Origin: CAYJAZ01 sp964368455
Lineage (GTDB): Bacteria > Desulfobacterota > Desulfovibrionia > Desulfovibrionales > Desulfovibrionaceae
Length of the DNA: 64,000 nucleotides
NCBI GenBank assembly: GCA_964368455.1
Contig: CAYJAZ010000009.1
Location: 1-64,000 of the forward strand
Direction of reading: 5' to 3'
The notes beneath the pieces were generated by a model. The model was not told where the DNA came from. It saw nothing but the letters and a program-made list of their open reading frames with translations, and searched no databases. The position numbers and the translations under genes were made by a program. This document shows positions 7,269 to 16,636 of the stretch, in pieces (position 1 is the stretch's first letter; each line of letters opens with the position of its first letter).

Positions 7269-8606
7269 TTAAATTTTTTCAGCTGTGATGGAATGCTTAT
7301 GTGTGCTCACTACTTTCACTTGCACTAAAGAACCAATAGGCTCTTCGCCTTTAAAATGCACTGAGTTACCATATATATCACGAGCTTGCATAGTTGAAGT
7401 TTTTTTATTCATGCTTTCTACCAACACTTCAACTTCTTTGCCAATAAAAGTTTTTAAATATTCTGCACCTAATTCTCTTTGCAAGTCTTGTAATCTTTCT
7501 AATCTTTCAAGCTGCACAGGTAAGGCTATTTTGTCTGGCATGAGTGAAGCCTTTGTTCCTGGCCTGTCAGAATAAGCAAAGGAATAAGAAAAGATAATTG
7601 GAACTTTTTTCATGATATCAAGTGTTTCTTGAAATTCTTCTTCACTTTCTCCTGGAAAACCAACTATTATATCAGAAGCGAAAGCCATGTCAGGGCGAAT
7701 TTTCTTAGTTTTTTCAACTAATTCTAAGAAATATTCTCTTGTGTAAGGCCTATTCATTCTTTGTAAGGTTCTGTTTGAACCTGCCTGAATTGGTAAATGA
7801 AGTCGAGGACATAGACTTTCTAATTCGCCAAATAAAGCAATAGTGTCATCAGCTAAATCTTTTGGATGCGGCGTCATAAATCTCAAACGCTTTAAGCCTT
7901 GTAATTTATCGATTTTTCTTAATAATTCTGGGAAAGTGCAACCATCGCTTAATCTGTCTAATGCAAATGCATTCACATTTTGCCCAAGCAAGTGTATTTC
8001 TTTTGCACCCTTGTCAAGCCATGCTTTACATTCATCGAGAATAGACGCGGTTGAGCGTGATTTTGGCACACCTCTTGTATAAGGCACAATGCAATAAGAA
8101 CAAAAATTATCGCAGCCTTGCATTATATTCACATAAGCAACTGCTGGATTTTCTTCTTCTTTTTGTGCATGAAGAAAATGTGCTCTTTCTGGAAAAATAG
8201 AAATAAAATCAGTATGTGATTGCTTTGTTTTTAATTCGAAAAGCGGATTTGCTTCTTGCTTATCAACAATTTCCTGTATATATTCCGGTGCATTATGTAA
8301 AGTGTCTGTACCAAGCACTAACTTTACAGTTTTATGTTTTTGTAAAAGTTCTTCGCCTAATTGCTGTGCAACACAGCCCATAACAATTCCCCACATGTGA
8401 GGATTTAATTTACGCATGCGTCCAATTGTGCTGTGCACATTTTTTTCAGGCTTATCACGCACGGAGCAAGTGTTTAAAATATAAAAATCTGAATTTTTAG
8501 GATCTGATTCTTCTTTATGCCCTTTTGAGATAAGAGCTCTTGATAACCATTGGGAGTCGTTGACATTCATCTGACAGCCAAAGGTTATGATATGAAATTT
8601 TGCCAT
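7269..8606 (-). CDS. miaB: tRNA-2-methylthio-N6-dimethylallyladenosine synthase MiaB
   Basis: MiaB adds a methylthio group to i6A37 in tRNA using two 4Fe-4S clusters. The 445-aa protein has all parts in order: the N-terminal MTTase domain starting FHIITFGCQMNVNDS with cysteines at NTCSVRDKPE and MGCVAQQ; the radical SAM motif MQGCDNFCSYCIVPY; SDIIVGFPGE; and a C-terminal TRAM domain of about 65 aa. GGAAAG precedes the ATG at 8606; a TTG at 8621 could add five residues but lies within the ribosome-site region. It is the first gene of a two-gene unit with the thiouridylase-like gene. Confidence 0.95.
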   Translation of the reverse strand: MAKFHIITFGCQMNVNDSQWLSRALISKGHKEESDPKNSDFYILNTCSVRDKPEKNVHSTIGRMRKLNPHMWGIVMGCVAQQLGEELLQKHKTVKLVLGTDTLHNAPEYIQEIVDKQEANPLFELKTKQSHTDFISIFPERAHFLHAQKEEENPAVAYVNIMQGCDNFCSYCIVPYTRGVPKSRSTASILDECKAWLDKGAKEIHLLGQNVNAFALDRLSDGCTFPELLRKIDKLQGLKRLRFMTPHPKDLADDTIALFGELESLCPRLHLPIQAGSNRTLQRMNRPYTREYFLELVEKTKKIRPDMAFASDIIVGFPGESEEEFQETLDIMKKVPIIFSYSFAYSDRPGTKASLMPDKIALPVQLERLERLQDLQRELGAEYLKTFIGKEVEVLVESMNKKTSTMQARDIYGNSVHFKGEEPIGSLVQVKVVSTHKHSITAEKI

Positions 8607-8836
8607 ATATATTCTTTCCAAAATTCTCTAATTCGAATTAAAGTTATAAAACTTCGTCTATCTTTAGTAGCTTTAATGCCCTTTGTCAAAGCATTTAATA
8701 GCGAAAAAATTTTTTAAAAATTTATAGCTTTTTTATTTTAATTTCTTTAGGCAAAACAAATAAAAGCTTGTCATTAAAGACTTTTTTATTAAATTTTATA
8801 GTTTTTTTCTAAAGAATTTAAAGAAACAAAAAACAC

Positions 8837-8865
8837 TTGCAATTATTTATAAATTTGCATATACT
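8837..8865 (+). promoter_or_regulatory. Sigma-70 promoter for the pgsA run
   Basis: TTGCAA (8837-8842), 17 nt, TATACT (8860-8865), about 27 nt before the pgsA start. Confidence 0.7.
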
Positions 8866-8891
8866 CGAGTAAATTATACAGGGGTAGTAGG

Positions 8892-9482
8892 ATGGCTAAA
8901 AGTGTAATATCTTTCATAAGAGAACAAAATCTTGCAAACAAAATAACCTTGCTTAGAATTATTGCTCTTATTCCTGTTATTATTCTCTTATCTTTTCCAA
9001 GCCCACTTTTTTGCATTATTGCCTGCATTCTTTTTAGCATTGCTTGTTTGAGCGATATGCTTGATGGCTATATAGCGAGAAAATACCAATCCGTAACAAA
9101 TTTCGGTAAATTTCTTGATCCACTTGCTGATAAACTCTTGATATGTTCAGTATTTGTCCAACTTTCCTATCTTGGCTGGCTTCCTGCATGGGTGAGCATT
9201 ATTATCATTGTTCGCGAACTTGCAGTCACAGGCCTTAGAGCCGTTGCAGCAGATGAAGGCGTTGTTATTGCAGCAGATAAATATGGAAAATTCAAAACTA
9301 TCTTTCAAGCATTAGCCTTAGCACCACTTATCTACCATTACCCACTTTTTGGAATTGACGTCAATAAGATTGGTAATGTTATACTTGCTATTGCTCTCTT
9401 GCTCACTATCTATTCTGGTTATCGCTATTTTGCTAATTTCTACAGCACTTGGGCTTCATCTCTTAATACAGGACAAGAATAA
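8892..9482 (+). CDS. pgsA: CDP-diacylglycerol-glycerol-3-phosphate 3-phosphatidyltransferase
   Basis: PgsA makes phosphatidylglycerol phosphate from CDP-diacylglycerol in the inner membrane. The 196-aa protein has the complete CDP-alcohol phosphatidyltransferase signature D55-x2-D58-G59-x2-A62-R63-x8-G72-x3-D76-x3-D80, embedded in about five to six hydrophobic helices. The N-terminal NKITLLRIIALIPVI is typical. A GGGG-type ribosome site and a good promoter precede it. The next gene starts at the base after its stop, so it heads an operon with an FtsB-like gene and a TPR gene. Confidence 0.95.
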   Translation: MAKSVISFIREQNLANKITLLRIIALIPVIILLSFPSPLFCIIACILFSIACLSDMLDGYIARKYQSVTNFGKFLDPLADKLLICSVFVQLSYLGWLPAWVSIIIIVRELAVTGLRAVAADEGVVIAADKYGKFKTIFQALALAPLIYHYPLFGIDVNKIGNVILAIALLLTIYSGYRYFANFYSTWASSLNTGQE

Positions 9483-9830
9483 ATGGAAGCAGCAAAAAAT
9501 GATATGAATTTATATATAAAGTGCATAGTTTTAGCTATTTGCATTTTATTTAATATTTTTGCTTTATCAAATATTCTTTTTGGCGAGCAAAGTATTATTG
9601 CTTTACAAAATGCCAAAGAAAGTTTAAACAAAATAAAAATGCAAATCGAAGAAGTTGATCACAAAAACGCACAATATTCAACTGAAATTCGTTTACTTAC
9701 AACAGATCAAGCCTATCTTGAAAAGATTATTAGACAGCAATTGAATTATGTCAAAGGCTCAGAAATAATTTATATATTTGAAGAAGAAGAAGTAAATCCG
9801 TATTGGCAGGGAGCAAGCATAAATGAGTGA
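9483..9830 (+). CDS. FtsB/DivIC-like septum formation protein
   Basis: A 115-aa bitopic protein with one transmembrane helix at about residues 12-33 (CIVLAICILFNIFALSNILF), then a predicted coiled coil (roughly 38-80) and a short tail. This is the layout of FtsB/DivIC, the small divisome proteins. The C-terminus YLEKIIRQQLNYVKGSEIIYIF matches the end of that family (E-x2-AR-x2-L-x-YVKPGE). It starts immediately after the pgsA stop and overlaps the next gene by 8 nt, so translation is coupled. Sequence in this family is poorly conserved; the call rests on layout plus the terminal motif. Confidence 0.75.
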   Translation: MEAAKNDMNLYIKCIVLAICILFNIFALSNILFGEQSIIALQNAKESLNKIKMQIEEVDHKNAQYSTEIRLLTTDQAYLEKIIRQQLNYVKGSEIIYIFEEEEVNPYWQGASINE

Positions 9831-10743
9831 AAGGCTCGAACTATATAAAGAAATCATTGAATTAGATCCGCATTCAAGGGTTTTCTTTAAATACGCACAA
9901 CTTCTTGAAAAAGAAGAAAGAGTTGACGAAGCACTCAACGCTCTTGCGCGTGGCCTTGAATTTCAGCCTGACTTTATGGAAGCAAGACTCTATTATATAG
10001 ATTTATTGACAAGAAATGATAAGATTGAAAGTGCTGGTATCCAATTACAAAAATTCACTTCTTTATTTCAAAAATATCCTGCATTTTGGCTTACTTGGAG
10101 TAAGCACACTACTGAAGAAAATTCAACTCTTTCTTCAACCTTGGCTCTTCTTTCAGCCCTCTTCAATAATCCATCTCTTTCCTTGATGCAGATTTTTCAA
10201 ACTGGTTTACAAAGCTACACAGATCAAATCAGCACAGCCTCTTTACCAAAAGAAAATCTACAACAAAAACAGCAAAATACTGTTCAATCTCAAGAGCAAA
10301 ATCCGCTTTCTGTAGCTGATACAATTTCTGCTATTCTTGCTTCAAACACCTCATTAGCTGACTTGAGTAATACAGACCTTTTCAAAAATAATGATGAAAT
10401 TATTGTAGAAAATGAAGCAAACACAAGTGACACAGCAAAAGCTTCTGTGCACACGCGTTCTATGGCTGATCTCTTAGCTGAACAAGGCGATATACAAGGT
10501 GCTATTGCAATTTATTCCGAACTATTAGAAAAAACTGTCGGAACTGAACAAAGCGAAATAGCAAATAGATTATCTTCTTTAAGAGAACATTTAGAAAGCA
10601 ATCAAGACAGTGTAAGTACACCAAATAAAAGCATAAATACTGCTGAAAAAAATGCTGAAGAAAAAAAACTTGCACCACGCATGCAATCTATGTTAGAAAG
10701 ATTAGCAGACAGATTAGAAGATAGAGCTTTAAGAGTTAATTAA
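9823..10743 (+). CDS. Tetratricopeptide-repeat protein
   Basis: A 306-aa protein without a signal peptide. Residues 1-75 hold about two TPR units (YKEIIELDPHSRVFFKYAQL; ALNALARGLEFQPDFMEARL). A low-complexity Gln/Asn/Ser-rich linker spans about 145-205. A further TPR-like unit (SMADLLAEQGDIQGAIAIYS) is followed by a charged C-terminal coiled-coil region. GGGAG precedes the ATG, and it overlaps the FtsB-like gene by 8 nt. It is probably a scaffold protein, perhaps linked to cell division through its operon position, but that is only context. Confidence 0.75.
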   Translation: MSERLELYKEIIELDPHSRVFFKYAQLLEKEERVDEALNALARGLEFQPDFMEARLYYIDLLTRNDKIESAGIQLQKFTSLFQKYPAFWLTWSKHTTEENSTLSSTLALLSALFNNPSLSLMQIFQTGLQSYTDQISTASLPKENLQQKQQNTVQSQEQNPLSVADTISAILASNTSLADLSNTDLFKNNDEIIVENEANTSDTAKASVHTRSMADLLAEQGDIQGAIAIYSELLEKTVGTEQSEIANRLSSLREHLESNQDSVSTPNKSINTAEKNAEEKKLAPRMQSMLERLADRLEDRALRVN

Positions 10744-10784
10744 AGTTATTTTCGCCTGTAAATCTCTAACAAGGAAAACATCTA

Positions 10785-11552
10785 ATGAAAAAAACATCTT
10801 TGCTAGTGTGTATGCTTGCTATTCTTACTCTTTTGCCAGCATGTACAACTGTTCAAGATTCTCAAGCTTGGAAATCAACAAAGTCTTTCTATTATAATAA
10901 TGTCAATAAATCTGCTACTTTCGACTATGCACCTGCGGAAGAAATGACTGAACCACAATCTCTTCTTTCAGCTAATCTTATTCGTATAGATCAGCAATTA
11001 GAAAAATTTCAGCACGATTTTGAACATTTACATATTCCGCCAACAGCTGCACAATTACAAGATTTTTTTGCTGAATATTCATGGGCTTCAGGCGTAACAT
11101 TAATAGATAAAGACGGCAATGTCACAGGTTCTATGCCTGAAACATACCATAAAGAAATAGATTTTTCTCGCTTACTTGCAGTTCCAGCAACACAAAAAGA
11201 AAGAGAAATCAGAGTTATAGTTCACGACGATCCACAAGGTGCTGAAATTGTTCTTGGTAGACCAATCTACACACCAGAAGGTGAATTATTTGCTGTACTT
11301 TGCGTCTATTTTGATATGAAAAACCTCCTCACCTACCTCAACACTTCACCAACTATCTTCGCTCTAGCTGGCAATACTCCTGTATTACTCGGCGACTATA
11401 CTGTCGGACAAACACCACTTGCAAGTATAGATTTCGTAGAAGAAGCCAAGAAAAGCACTATTGGCGAAATTTCTTCTGCAAGCGGAACTGTTTTCTGGAT
11501 CAATAGATATCTTTACCATCAACCGCTTATCTTTGCTGTTATTCAACACTAG
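10785..11552 (+). CDS. Lipoprotein with a possible Cache-like sensor fold
   Basis: A 255-aa predicted lipoprotein. The signal peptide ends in the lipobox LLPAC (Cys at residue 20). The mature part (residues 60-210) includes WASGVTLIDKDGNVTGSMP and GAEIVLGRPIYTPEGELFAV, which resemble the beta-sheet of double-Cache/PAS-like extracellular sensor domains, but no signalling domain follows. It lies 41 nt after the TPR gene and ends at a strong terminator, so it is probably the last gene of the pgsA run. I do not recognise a named family. Confidence 0.6.
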   Translation: MKKTSLLVCMLAILTLLPACTTVQDSQAWKSTKSFYYNNVNKSATFDYAPAEEMTEPQSLLSANLIRIDQQLEKFQHDFEHLHIPPTAAQLQDFFAEYSWASGVTLIDKDGNVTGSMPETYHKEIDFSRLLAVPATQKEREIRVIVHDDPQGAEIVLGRPIYTPEGELFAVLCVYFDMKNLLTYLNTSPTIFALAGNTPVLLGDYTVGQTPLASIDFVEEAKKSTIGEISSASGTVFWINRYLYHQPLIFAVIQH

Positions 11553-11584
11553 AATGTTGCTAGGAAATAAATAAATTACACAAT

Positions 11585-11617
11585 AAAAAAAAGCACTTTT
11601 ACAGTGCTTTTTTTTTA
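11585..11617. terminator. Bidirectional intrinsic terminator
   Basis: A-run plus AGCACT (11585-11597) pairs with AGTGCT plus T-run (11603-11615). It separates the lipoprotein gene from the convergent polA. Confidence 0.9.
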
Positions 11618-11652
11618 TTCTACTCTCATTTTAGAACATTTTCATAAGTGTT

Positions 11653-14430
11653 CTAATGTGCTAATAGCCAATTTTCAGCCGAAGCAAAATCAACTTTTAA
11701 AGGCACATTAAAATCTGTCTTTTGCCCTTTCATAGCATTTGACATAAGCTCTGCTACTCTTTTGGCACAATGCTCTGCATGCTCTTGCGGCACTTTTAAA
11801 ATCAATTCATCGTGTACTTGTAATAAAAGTTTTACTGAATGTTTTTTTAATTCTTCGTCTTCATGCACTTTGAGCATTGCTAATTTAATAATATCTGCCG
11901 CAGAACCTTGAATCAAGGTGTTGACAGCCTGTCTTTCTGCCAAGGCTTGTGCTTGTCTATTTGGATTGAATAAATCAGGCAAGGCTCTTTTTCTGCCTGC
12001 TATAGTCAACACATATTTATTTTCTCTAGCCTCTATTAAGGCTCTGTCATAAAAGGATTTAATACCATCAAATCTTTCAAAATACCTTTCTATAAAGGCT
12101 TGTGCTTCCTTCATACTCACCTTGATATCTTGAGCTAATTTTCTCGCTCCCATACCATAGAGTAAGCCAAAGTTTATTGTTTTTGCCGCCTGTCTTTGCT
12201 CTACAGTCACGTCTTCAAGTGAAACATTATTGAGCAAGGCAGCCGTTGATTTATGTATGTCTTCATCTTTATGAAAAGCCTCAAGCAAAGCAGCTTCTTG
12301 CGAATAATGGGCAAGAACTCGCAATTCAATTTGTGAATAATCCGCAGAAATGAGCAAATGCCCCTCTTCAGCAACAAAGCAAGAACGAACTCTCTGCCCC
12401 ACCTTTCCGCGAATAGGAATATTTTGCAAATTAGGATTTGACGATGAAAGTCTGCCTGTTGCTGTTGCCATTTGATTAAATGAAGTGTGCAATTTATTGT
12501 TTTTATCAAGCAATTTTGGCAATGGTTCTAGATAGGTAGAGCGTAATTTTTCTAACTTTCTATATTCAAGAAGGCTTTCTATTATTGGATGTTTTCCACT
12601 CAATTTTTCTAAAGCTTCTTGCGAGGTTGAAGACTGTCCGCCCTTTGTCTTACCCGCAGTTGGGAGTTTAAGAGTAGTATACAAAACTTCGCCAGTTTGC
12701 TGTGCAGAACGAATATTAAATTCCTTACCTGCATAGCTGTATATTTGCTTAGTCATAGACTCTAAATCTTTTTGTACTTCGCCTAAAAATTCGTGCATTG
12801 CTTTTGTATCGAGGCTTATACCCTCTTTTTCCATCTGCACTAAGATTGGCACTAATTTCAATTCAATATTTGTATAAAGCTCTGTAAGATTTTCTTCTTC
12901 TAAACATTTGAGATAAAAGTCTTTTAATGCCATAGCTAGGCTAGCTGGTTGAGAAAATGAAATATGCTTTGTTTTTTCTCTAAATTGTCCTGAAACCTTA
13001 CCCCATGAATAATCTCTTTGCTCGGCATTGAGCAAATAAGAAATAAGAGATAAGTCATAGATTTTTTTGTTGATTTTTTTCAACCAATCATAATTTTCAC
13101 TCAATAGAAGTTTATAATCTACACAAACAATACTTTCAAATTTTTCTATAAAGCTAAGAAGTTCTTCAGAATCGCCACTATAGCGAAATTCTTTATCTGC
13201 AAAGGCAAGATAAAAATCAGAAGTATTTCTTTGTATATAAGAAGAAGGTATTATAGCTAATGTTTTAGTATTATTATCTATTTCAATATCTTTCAATGTA
13301 GAAATACTTGCAACAATTTCTTCGTCCTTCTGACTATTGTCCTCAAAAAGATCAAACAAACTTATTTGCTGATTTTTCTTATTAGTTTCTTTTGTATTTT
13401 CTTTAGTGTTTTTAGCTATTTTTTCATTTTTTTCTTCTTTATTCTCAACTTTTCCAGCTGCTAATTCTTGCGAAGCCACAACTTGTTTTGTGTTGAGTAA
13501 TTGTTCTGATACATAAGAGCCCTCTTTCACTTTTAAAATATTTTTATTTTTCAAGGTATTCAATTCTTTAATCAATGAATGCATTTCATACACTCTGAAA
13601 AATTCTACGCAAGAGTCAAAGTCGATTTCTTTCAATTTTAAATCATCAAGTGTGATATTTTCGCAACATTTCGTACTCAATCTTGTCAGTTCTCTATACA
13701 TAAACATAGCTTCAAGACTATTTTCAAACTTTGCCTGCATCTTTATTGGTAATTGATCGAAATTGTCTCGTATAGCTTCTAAGGTTGGAAAATCATGAAA
13801 TATTTTTTCAGCGGTTTTTGGGCCAATACCTTGTACACCTGGAATATTATCCGAACTATCCCCAATCACAGCTTGAATATCTGGCCATTGTTCAGGTTCA
13901 AAACCAGTTTCATTCCTAAATGAATCTAGAGTGATTATCTTTGCTTCCTTAGCAGAAGGTTCCCACATGCTCACTTGCGGATGCAAGCATTGCCTTAAAT
14001 CTTTATCGATTCCAACTATAACTATATGATTATTATCTCTATTTTTTTTCGCAAGTGAAGCTATGCAATCATCGGCTTCGCAATTTTGTGAAGCTTCATA
14101 ATACAGGCCTAATTTGTGCACCATTTCTTCAATTGGTTCAAATTGTAGCACTAATTCTTCAGGCGTTGAAGAACGATTTGCCTTATATAAAGGAAATATT
14201 TCATGTCTAAAATTCTTGCCCTTTCCATCTTTAATAAAGGCAAAATATTCTGGCTGTTCTTCACGCAAGATTTTTAATAATACACGTGCTACACTATACA
14301 ATGCACCAACAGGAAAACCGTCCACTCGCGTCATCTTCATATTTCCGTAAAATCCTTTAAAAATAAAGGCGGAGGCATCCATTAAATACAGTGGTGTAGC
14401 CTTAAAATCTATTTTTTCTTTAAGTGACAT
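11653..14430 (-). CDS. polA: DNA polymerase I
   Basis: A 925-aa Family A polymerase for repair and Okazaki fragment processing. The 5'-nuclease domain fills about residues 1-290 (LMDASAFIFKGFYG; GDSSDNIPGVQGIGPKTAEK). A Lys/Asn/Glu-rich linker at about 320-365 is unlike the family norm. The polymerase domain has motif A SADYSQIELRVLAHYS, motif B RQAAKTINFGLLYGMG and motif C LLLQVHDELIL. In the 3'-5' exonuclease position the DxE of Exo I is replaced by LAIIPSSY, so proofreading is probably lost, as in several other bacterial Pol I enzymes. The ATG at 14428-14430 has GAAGGA upstream and is preferred over a start 13 codons earlier. Confidence 0.95.
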   Translation of the reverse strand: MSLKEKIDFKATPLYLMDASAFIFKGFYGNMKMTRVDGFPVGALYSVARVLLKILREEQPEYFAFIKDGKGKNFRHEIFPLYKANRSSTPEELVLQFEPIEEMVHKLGLYYEASQNCEADDCIASLAKKNRDNNHIVIVGIDKDLRQCLHPQVSMWEPSAKEAKIITLDSFRNETGFEPEQWPDIQAVIGDSSDNIPGVQGIGPKTAEKIFHDFPTLEAIRDNFDQLPIKMQAKFENSLEAMFMYRELTRLSTKCCENITLDDLKLKEIDFDSCVEFFRVYEMHSLIKELNTLKNKNILKVKEGSYVSEQLLNTKQVVASQELAAGKVENKEEKNEKIAKNTKENTKETNKKNQQISLFDLFEDNSQKDEEIVASISTLKDIEIDNNTKTLAIIPSSYIQRNTSDFYLAFADKEFRYSGDSEELLSFIEKFESIVCVDYKLLLSENYDWLKKINKKIYDLSLISYLLNAEQRDYSWGKVSGQFREKTKHISFSQPASLAMALKDFYLKCLEEENLTELYTNIELKLVPILVQMEKEGISLDTKAMHEFLGEVQKDLESMTKQIYSYAGKEFNIRSAQQTGEVLYTTLKLPTAGKTKGGQSSTSQEALEKLSGKHPIIESLLEYRKLEKLRSTYLEPLPKLLDKNNKLHTSFNQMATATGRLSSSNPNLQNIPIRGKVGQRVRSCFVAEEGHLLISADYSQIELRVLAHYSQEAALLEAFHKDEDIHKSTAALLNNVSLEDVTVEQRQAAKTINFGLLYGMGARKLAQDIKVSMKEAQAFIERYFERFDGIKSFYDRALIEARENKYVLTIAGRKRALPDLFNPNRQAQALAERQAVNTLIQGSAADIIKLAMLKVHEDEELKKHSVKLLLQVHDELILKVPQEHAEHCAKRVAELMSNAMKGQKTDFNVPLKVDFASAENWLLAH

Positions 14431-14514
14431 ATTTTTTTCCTTCAAATTTGTGCTTCGTGCTCTATACATTGCCTAGATTAACGAAAATCAAGCCACACAG
14501 CAAGAAGTATTTTC

Positions 14515-14536
14515 AAGCCTGAATAAAGGCTTTTTT
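14515..14536 (+). terminator. Weak terminator-like hairpin between polA and moeA
   Basis: AAGCCT (14515-14520) and AGGCTT (14527-14532) form a 6-bp stem followed by six T. It points along the plus strand although no plus-strand gene lies upstream. Confidence 0.35.
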
Positions 14537-14566
14537 AGCCATTAAAGTTTAGAATTTTCAATCTTC

Positions 14567-14595
14567 TTGCTTTTTTTGATAGACTAGAATAAAGT
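14567..14595 (+). promoter_or_regulatory. Possible sigma-70 promoter of the moeA fusion
   Basis: TTGCTT (14567-14572), 17 nt, TAAAGT (14590-14595), 36 nt before the ATG. The match is moderate. Confidence 0.35.
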
Positions 14596-14631
14596 TTTTA
14601 ACATTCATCAATCAATAGTTCGGAGTATTTT

Positions 14632-16554
14632 ATGAAGAGAAATATCTATTTAAAAACACTTGAAATCCCTGAAGCACTTGAAATTGCAATGCAAAACTTT
14701 GATAATTCAAATTATCTTCAAACAGAAAGCATAGCTTCGCACAAGGCCTTAAATAGAGTTCTTGCAAAAGCAGTACACGCAAAACATTCTTCCCCTCCCT
14801 TTCATTGCGCTGCTATGGATGGCTATGCTGTTTTAGCTGAATCTACCTTTATGGCAAGAGAAAACAAACCGATTTTTCTAGAATTTGACAAAGAATGTCA
14901 AGCTGTAAACACGGGTAATCCATTAAAAAATGATTTTAATGCTCTTGTTATGATTGAACATGTAGTGCAAAAAGAAGGCGAAAATGGTATCTATATTGAA
15001 AATCCTGTTTTCCCTTACCAACACATACGCAGAATTGGCGAAGATATAGTTGCTACTGAATTGCTTTTTGCACAAAACACACAGATTAAAGCATGGGATA
15101 TAGGTGCATTACTCTCCGCTGGAATTTGGGATATTGAAGTTTATAAAAAATTTAACGTCTGCATTATTCCAAGTGGCGATGAAATTCTTGATTTTATGGA
15201 CAAACCAAATCCAAAAGCTGGCGAAGTTATTGAATCTAATTCACAATTAATTTCTGCTCTTTTAGAAGAAATAGGCTGTGAAGTGACAAGAATCAAGCCG
15301 GTCAAAGACGATATGGATTCTTTAAAAAATGCCCTTGAAAATGCTTTGAAAGAAAATTATGATTGCGTTATTTTCTGTGCTGGCTCTTCTGCTGGTTCAA
15401 AAGATTACACAAAGAGCGTGATTGAAAGCATGGGAACAGTGCTTGTGCATGGCATTGCCGCAATGCCTGGTAAGCCCTCATTACTTGGAAAATGCAAAGA
15501 AAAACTTGTAGTTGGTGCTCCTGGCTATCCTGTTTCAACTCTTGTTTGCATAGAAGAATTAGTTATTCCTCTTATTTCATGGCTTATGCATAAACAAAAA
15601 CCTTTAAGGCAAGATATTGAAGTTGAACTCACAAGAAATACTGTTTCAAAACTTGGAACGCAAGAATTTGTTCGCCTTGCTGTGGGTAGGGTTGAAAACA
15701 GACTTGTAGCAACGCCTTTATCAAGAGGTGCTGGAAATATCACTACTGTTTGTCGCTCCCAAGCCTATACAAGCATTCCTCTGCATGTTGAAGGAGTTAA
15801 GGCTGGACAAAAAATGCAAGCAAAATTGATAGCAGATCCAAATTTATTAGAAAAAACAATTGTTTGCGTTGGCAGCCATGATAATGTTTTAGACTTATTA
15901 CACGATGAATTAATGAAAGATGGCTATAGCTTCACTTCTTCGCATGTGGGAAGTAGTGGCGGTATAACAGCATTAAAAAACAAAGCCTGTCATATTGCGG
16001 GCATGCATTTATTTGATCCACAAACAAAGACTTTTAACCTTCCTTTTTTAAATTCTATGTTGCCAGATTCTGAACTTGTTGTCATTAATCTTGTTATGCG
16101 ACATCAGGGACTTATAGTGGCAAAATCTAATCCATTAAAAATTAAATCTCTTGAAGACTTAAAAAGAGTTCGTTTTGTCAATAGACAAAAGGGCTCTGGC
16201 ACACGTATTCTCTTTGATCATAAATTAAATGAAGCCAATATCAATCCAGATGAAATAAATGGTTATGGCAAAGAAGAATTTACGCATATGGCTGTTGCGG
16301 CAAATGTTCTCACAAATACTGTTGACTGTGGCATGGGCATACAAGCCGCGGCAAAGGCATTAGATCTTGATTTTATCCCGCTTGCAGCTGAAAGATACGA
16401 CTTAGTTATACCAAAAAATTATCTTGAGGATGCAAGAGTGCAAAAAGTTATTGAAATTATAAACAAGCCAAGTTTTATCCAAAAAATAGAAGAACTTGGC
16501 GGATATCAAACAACTTATACAGGTAAAATAATGGCAGAAAAGTCAAAAATATAG
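14632..16554 (+). CDS. Molybdopterin molybdenumtransferase fused to a periplasmic-binding-like domain
   Basis: A 640-aa two-part cytosolic protein. Residues 1 to about 405 are MoeA, which inserts molybdate (or tungstate) into adenylylated molybdopterin: FHCAAMDGYAV, IIPSGDEI, CAGSSAGSKDYT, GKPSLLG and GAPGYPVSTLVC are all present. Residues from about 410 to 640 form a substrate-binding-protein-like domain (TIVCVGSHDNVLDLLHDEL; HVGSSGGITALKNKACHIAG; RFVNRQKGSGTRILFD). This domain (PBP-like, PF12727 type) is known in MoeA and ModE-like fusions and may bind molybdate, tungstate or a related ligand. No other moa/mob genes are adjacent. It ends at a terminator shared with infA. Confidence 0.9.
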   Translation: MKRNIYLKTLEIPEALEIAMQNFDNSNYLQTESIASHKALNRVLAKAVHAKHSSPPFHCAAMDGYAVLAESTFMARENKPIFLEFDKECQAVNTGNPLKNDFNALVMIEHVVQKEGENGIYIENPVFPYQHIRRIGEDIVATELLFAQNTQIKAWDIGALLSAGIWDIEVYKKFNVCIIPSGDEILDFMDKPNPKAGEVIESNSQLISALLEEIGCEVTRIKPVKDDMDSLKNALENALKENYDCVIFCAGSSAGSKDYTKSVIESMGTVLVHGIAAMPGKPSLLGKCKEKLVVGAPGYPVSTLVCIEELVIPLISWLMHKQKPLRQDIEVELTRNTVSKLGTQEFVRLAVGRVENRLVATPLSRGAGNITTVCRSQAYTSIPLHVEGVKAGQKMQAKLIADPNLLEKTIVCVGSHDNVLDLLHDELMKDGYSFTSSHVGSSGGITALKNKACHIAGMHLFDPQTKTFNLPFLNSMLPDSELVVINLVMRHQGLIVAKSNPLKIKSLEDLKRVRFVNRQKGSGTRILFDHKLNEANINPDEINGYGKEEFTHMAVAANVLTNTVDCGMGIQAAAKALDLDFIPLAAERYDLVIPKNYLEDARVQKVIEIINKPSFIQKIEELGGYQTTYTGKIMAEKSKI

Positions 16555-16583
16555 TTCATTATTTTCTATAAAAAGACATAAAA

Positions 16584-16615
16584 AAACTATTCCTTTCATT
16601 AGAGAGGAATAGTTT
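16584..16615. terminator. Bidirectional terminator between moeA fusion and infA
   Basis: AAACTATTCCTTTC (16584-16597) pairs with 16602-16615, 14 pairs with one G-T, around a 4-nt loop. A-rich on the left and T-rich on the right. Confidence 0.8.
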
Positions 16616-16636
16616 AAATTTTTTAGCTATTTGATT

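Noticed and set aside
7241..7269. Possible third gene between miaB and the thiouridylase-like gene
   Set aside because: The gap is only 27 nt and holds just the ribosome site.
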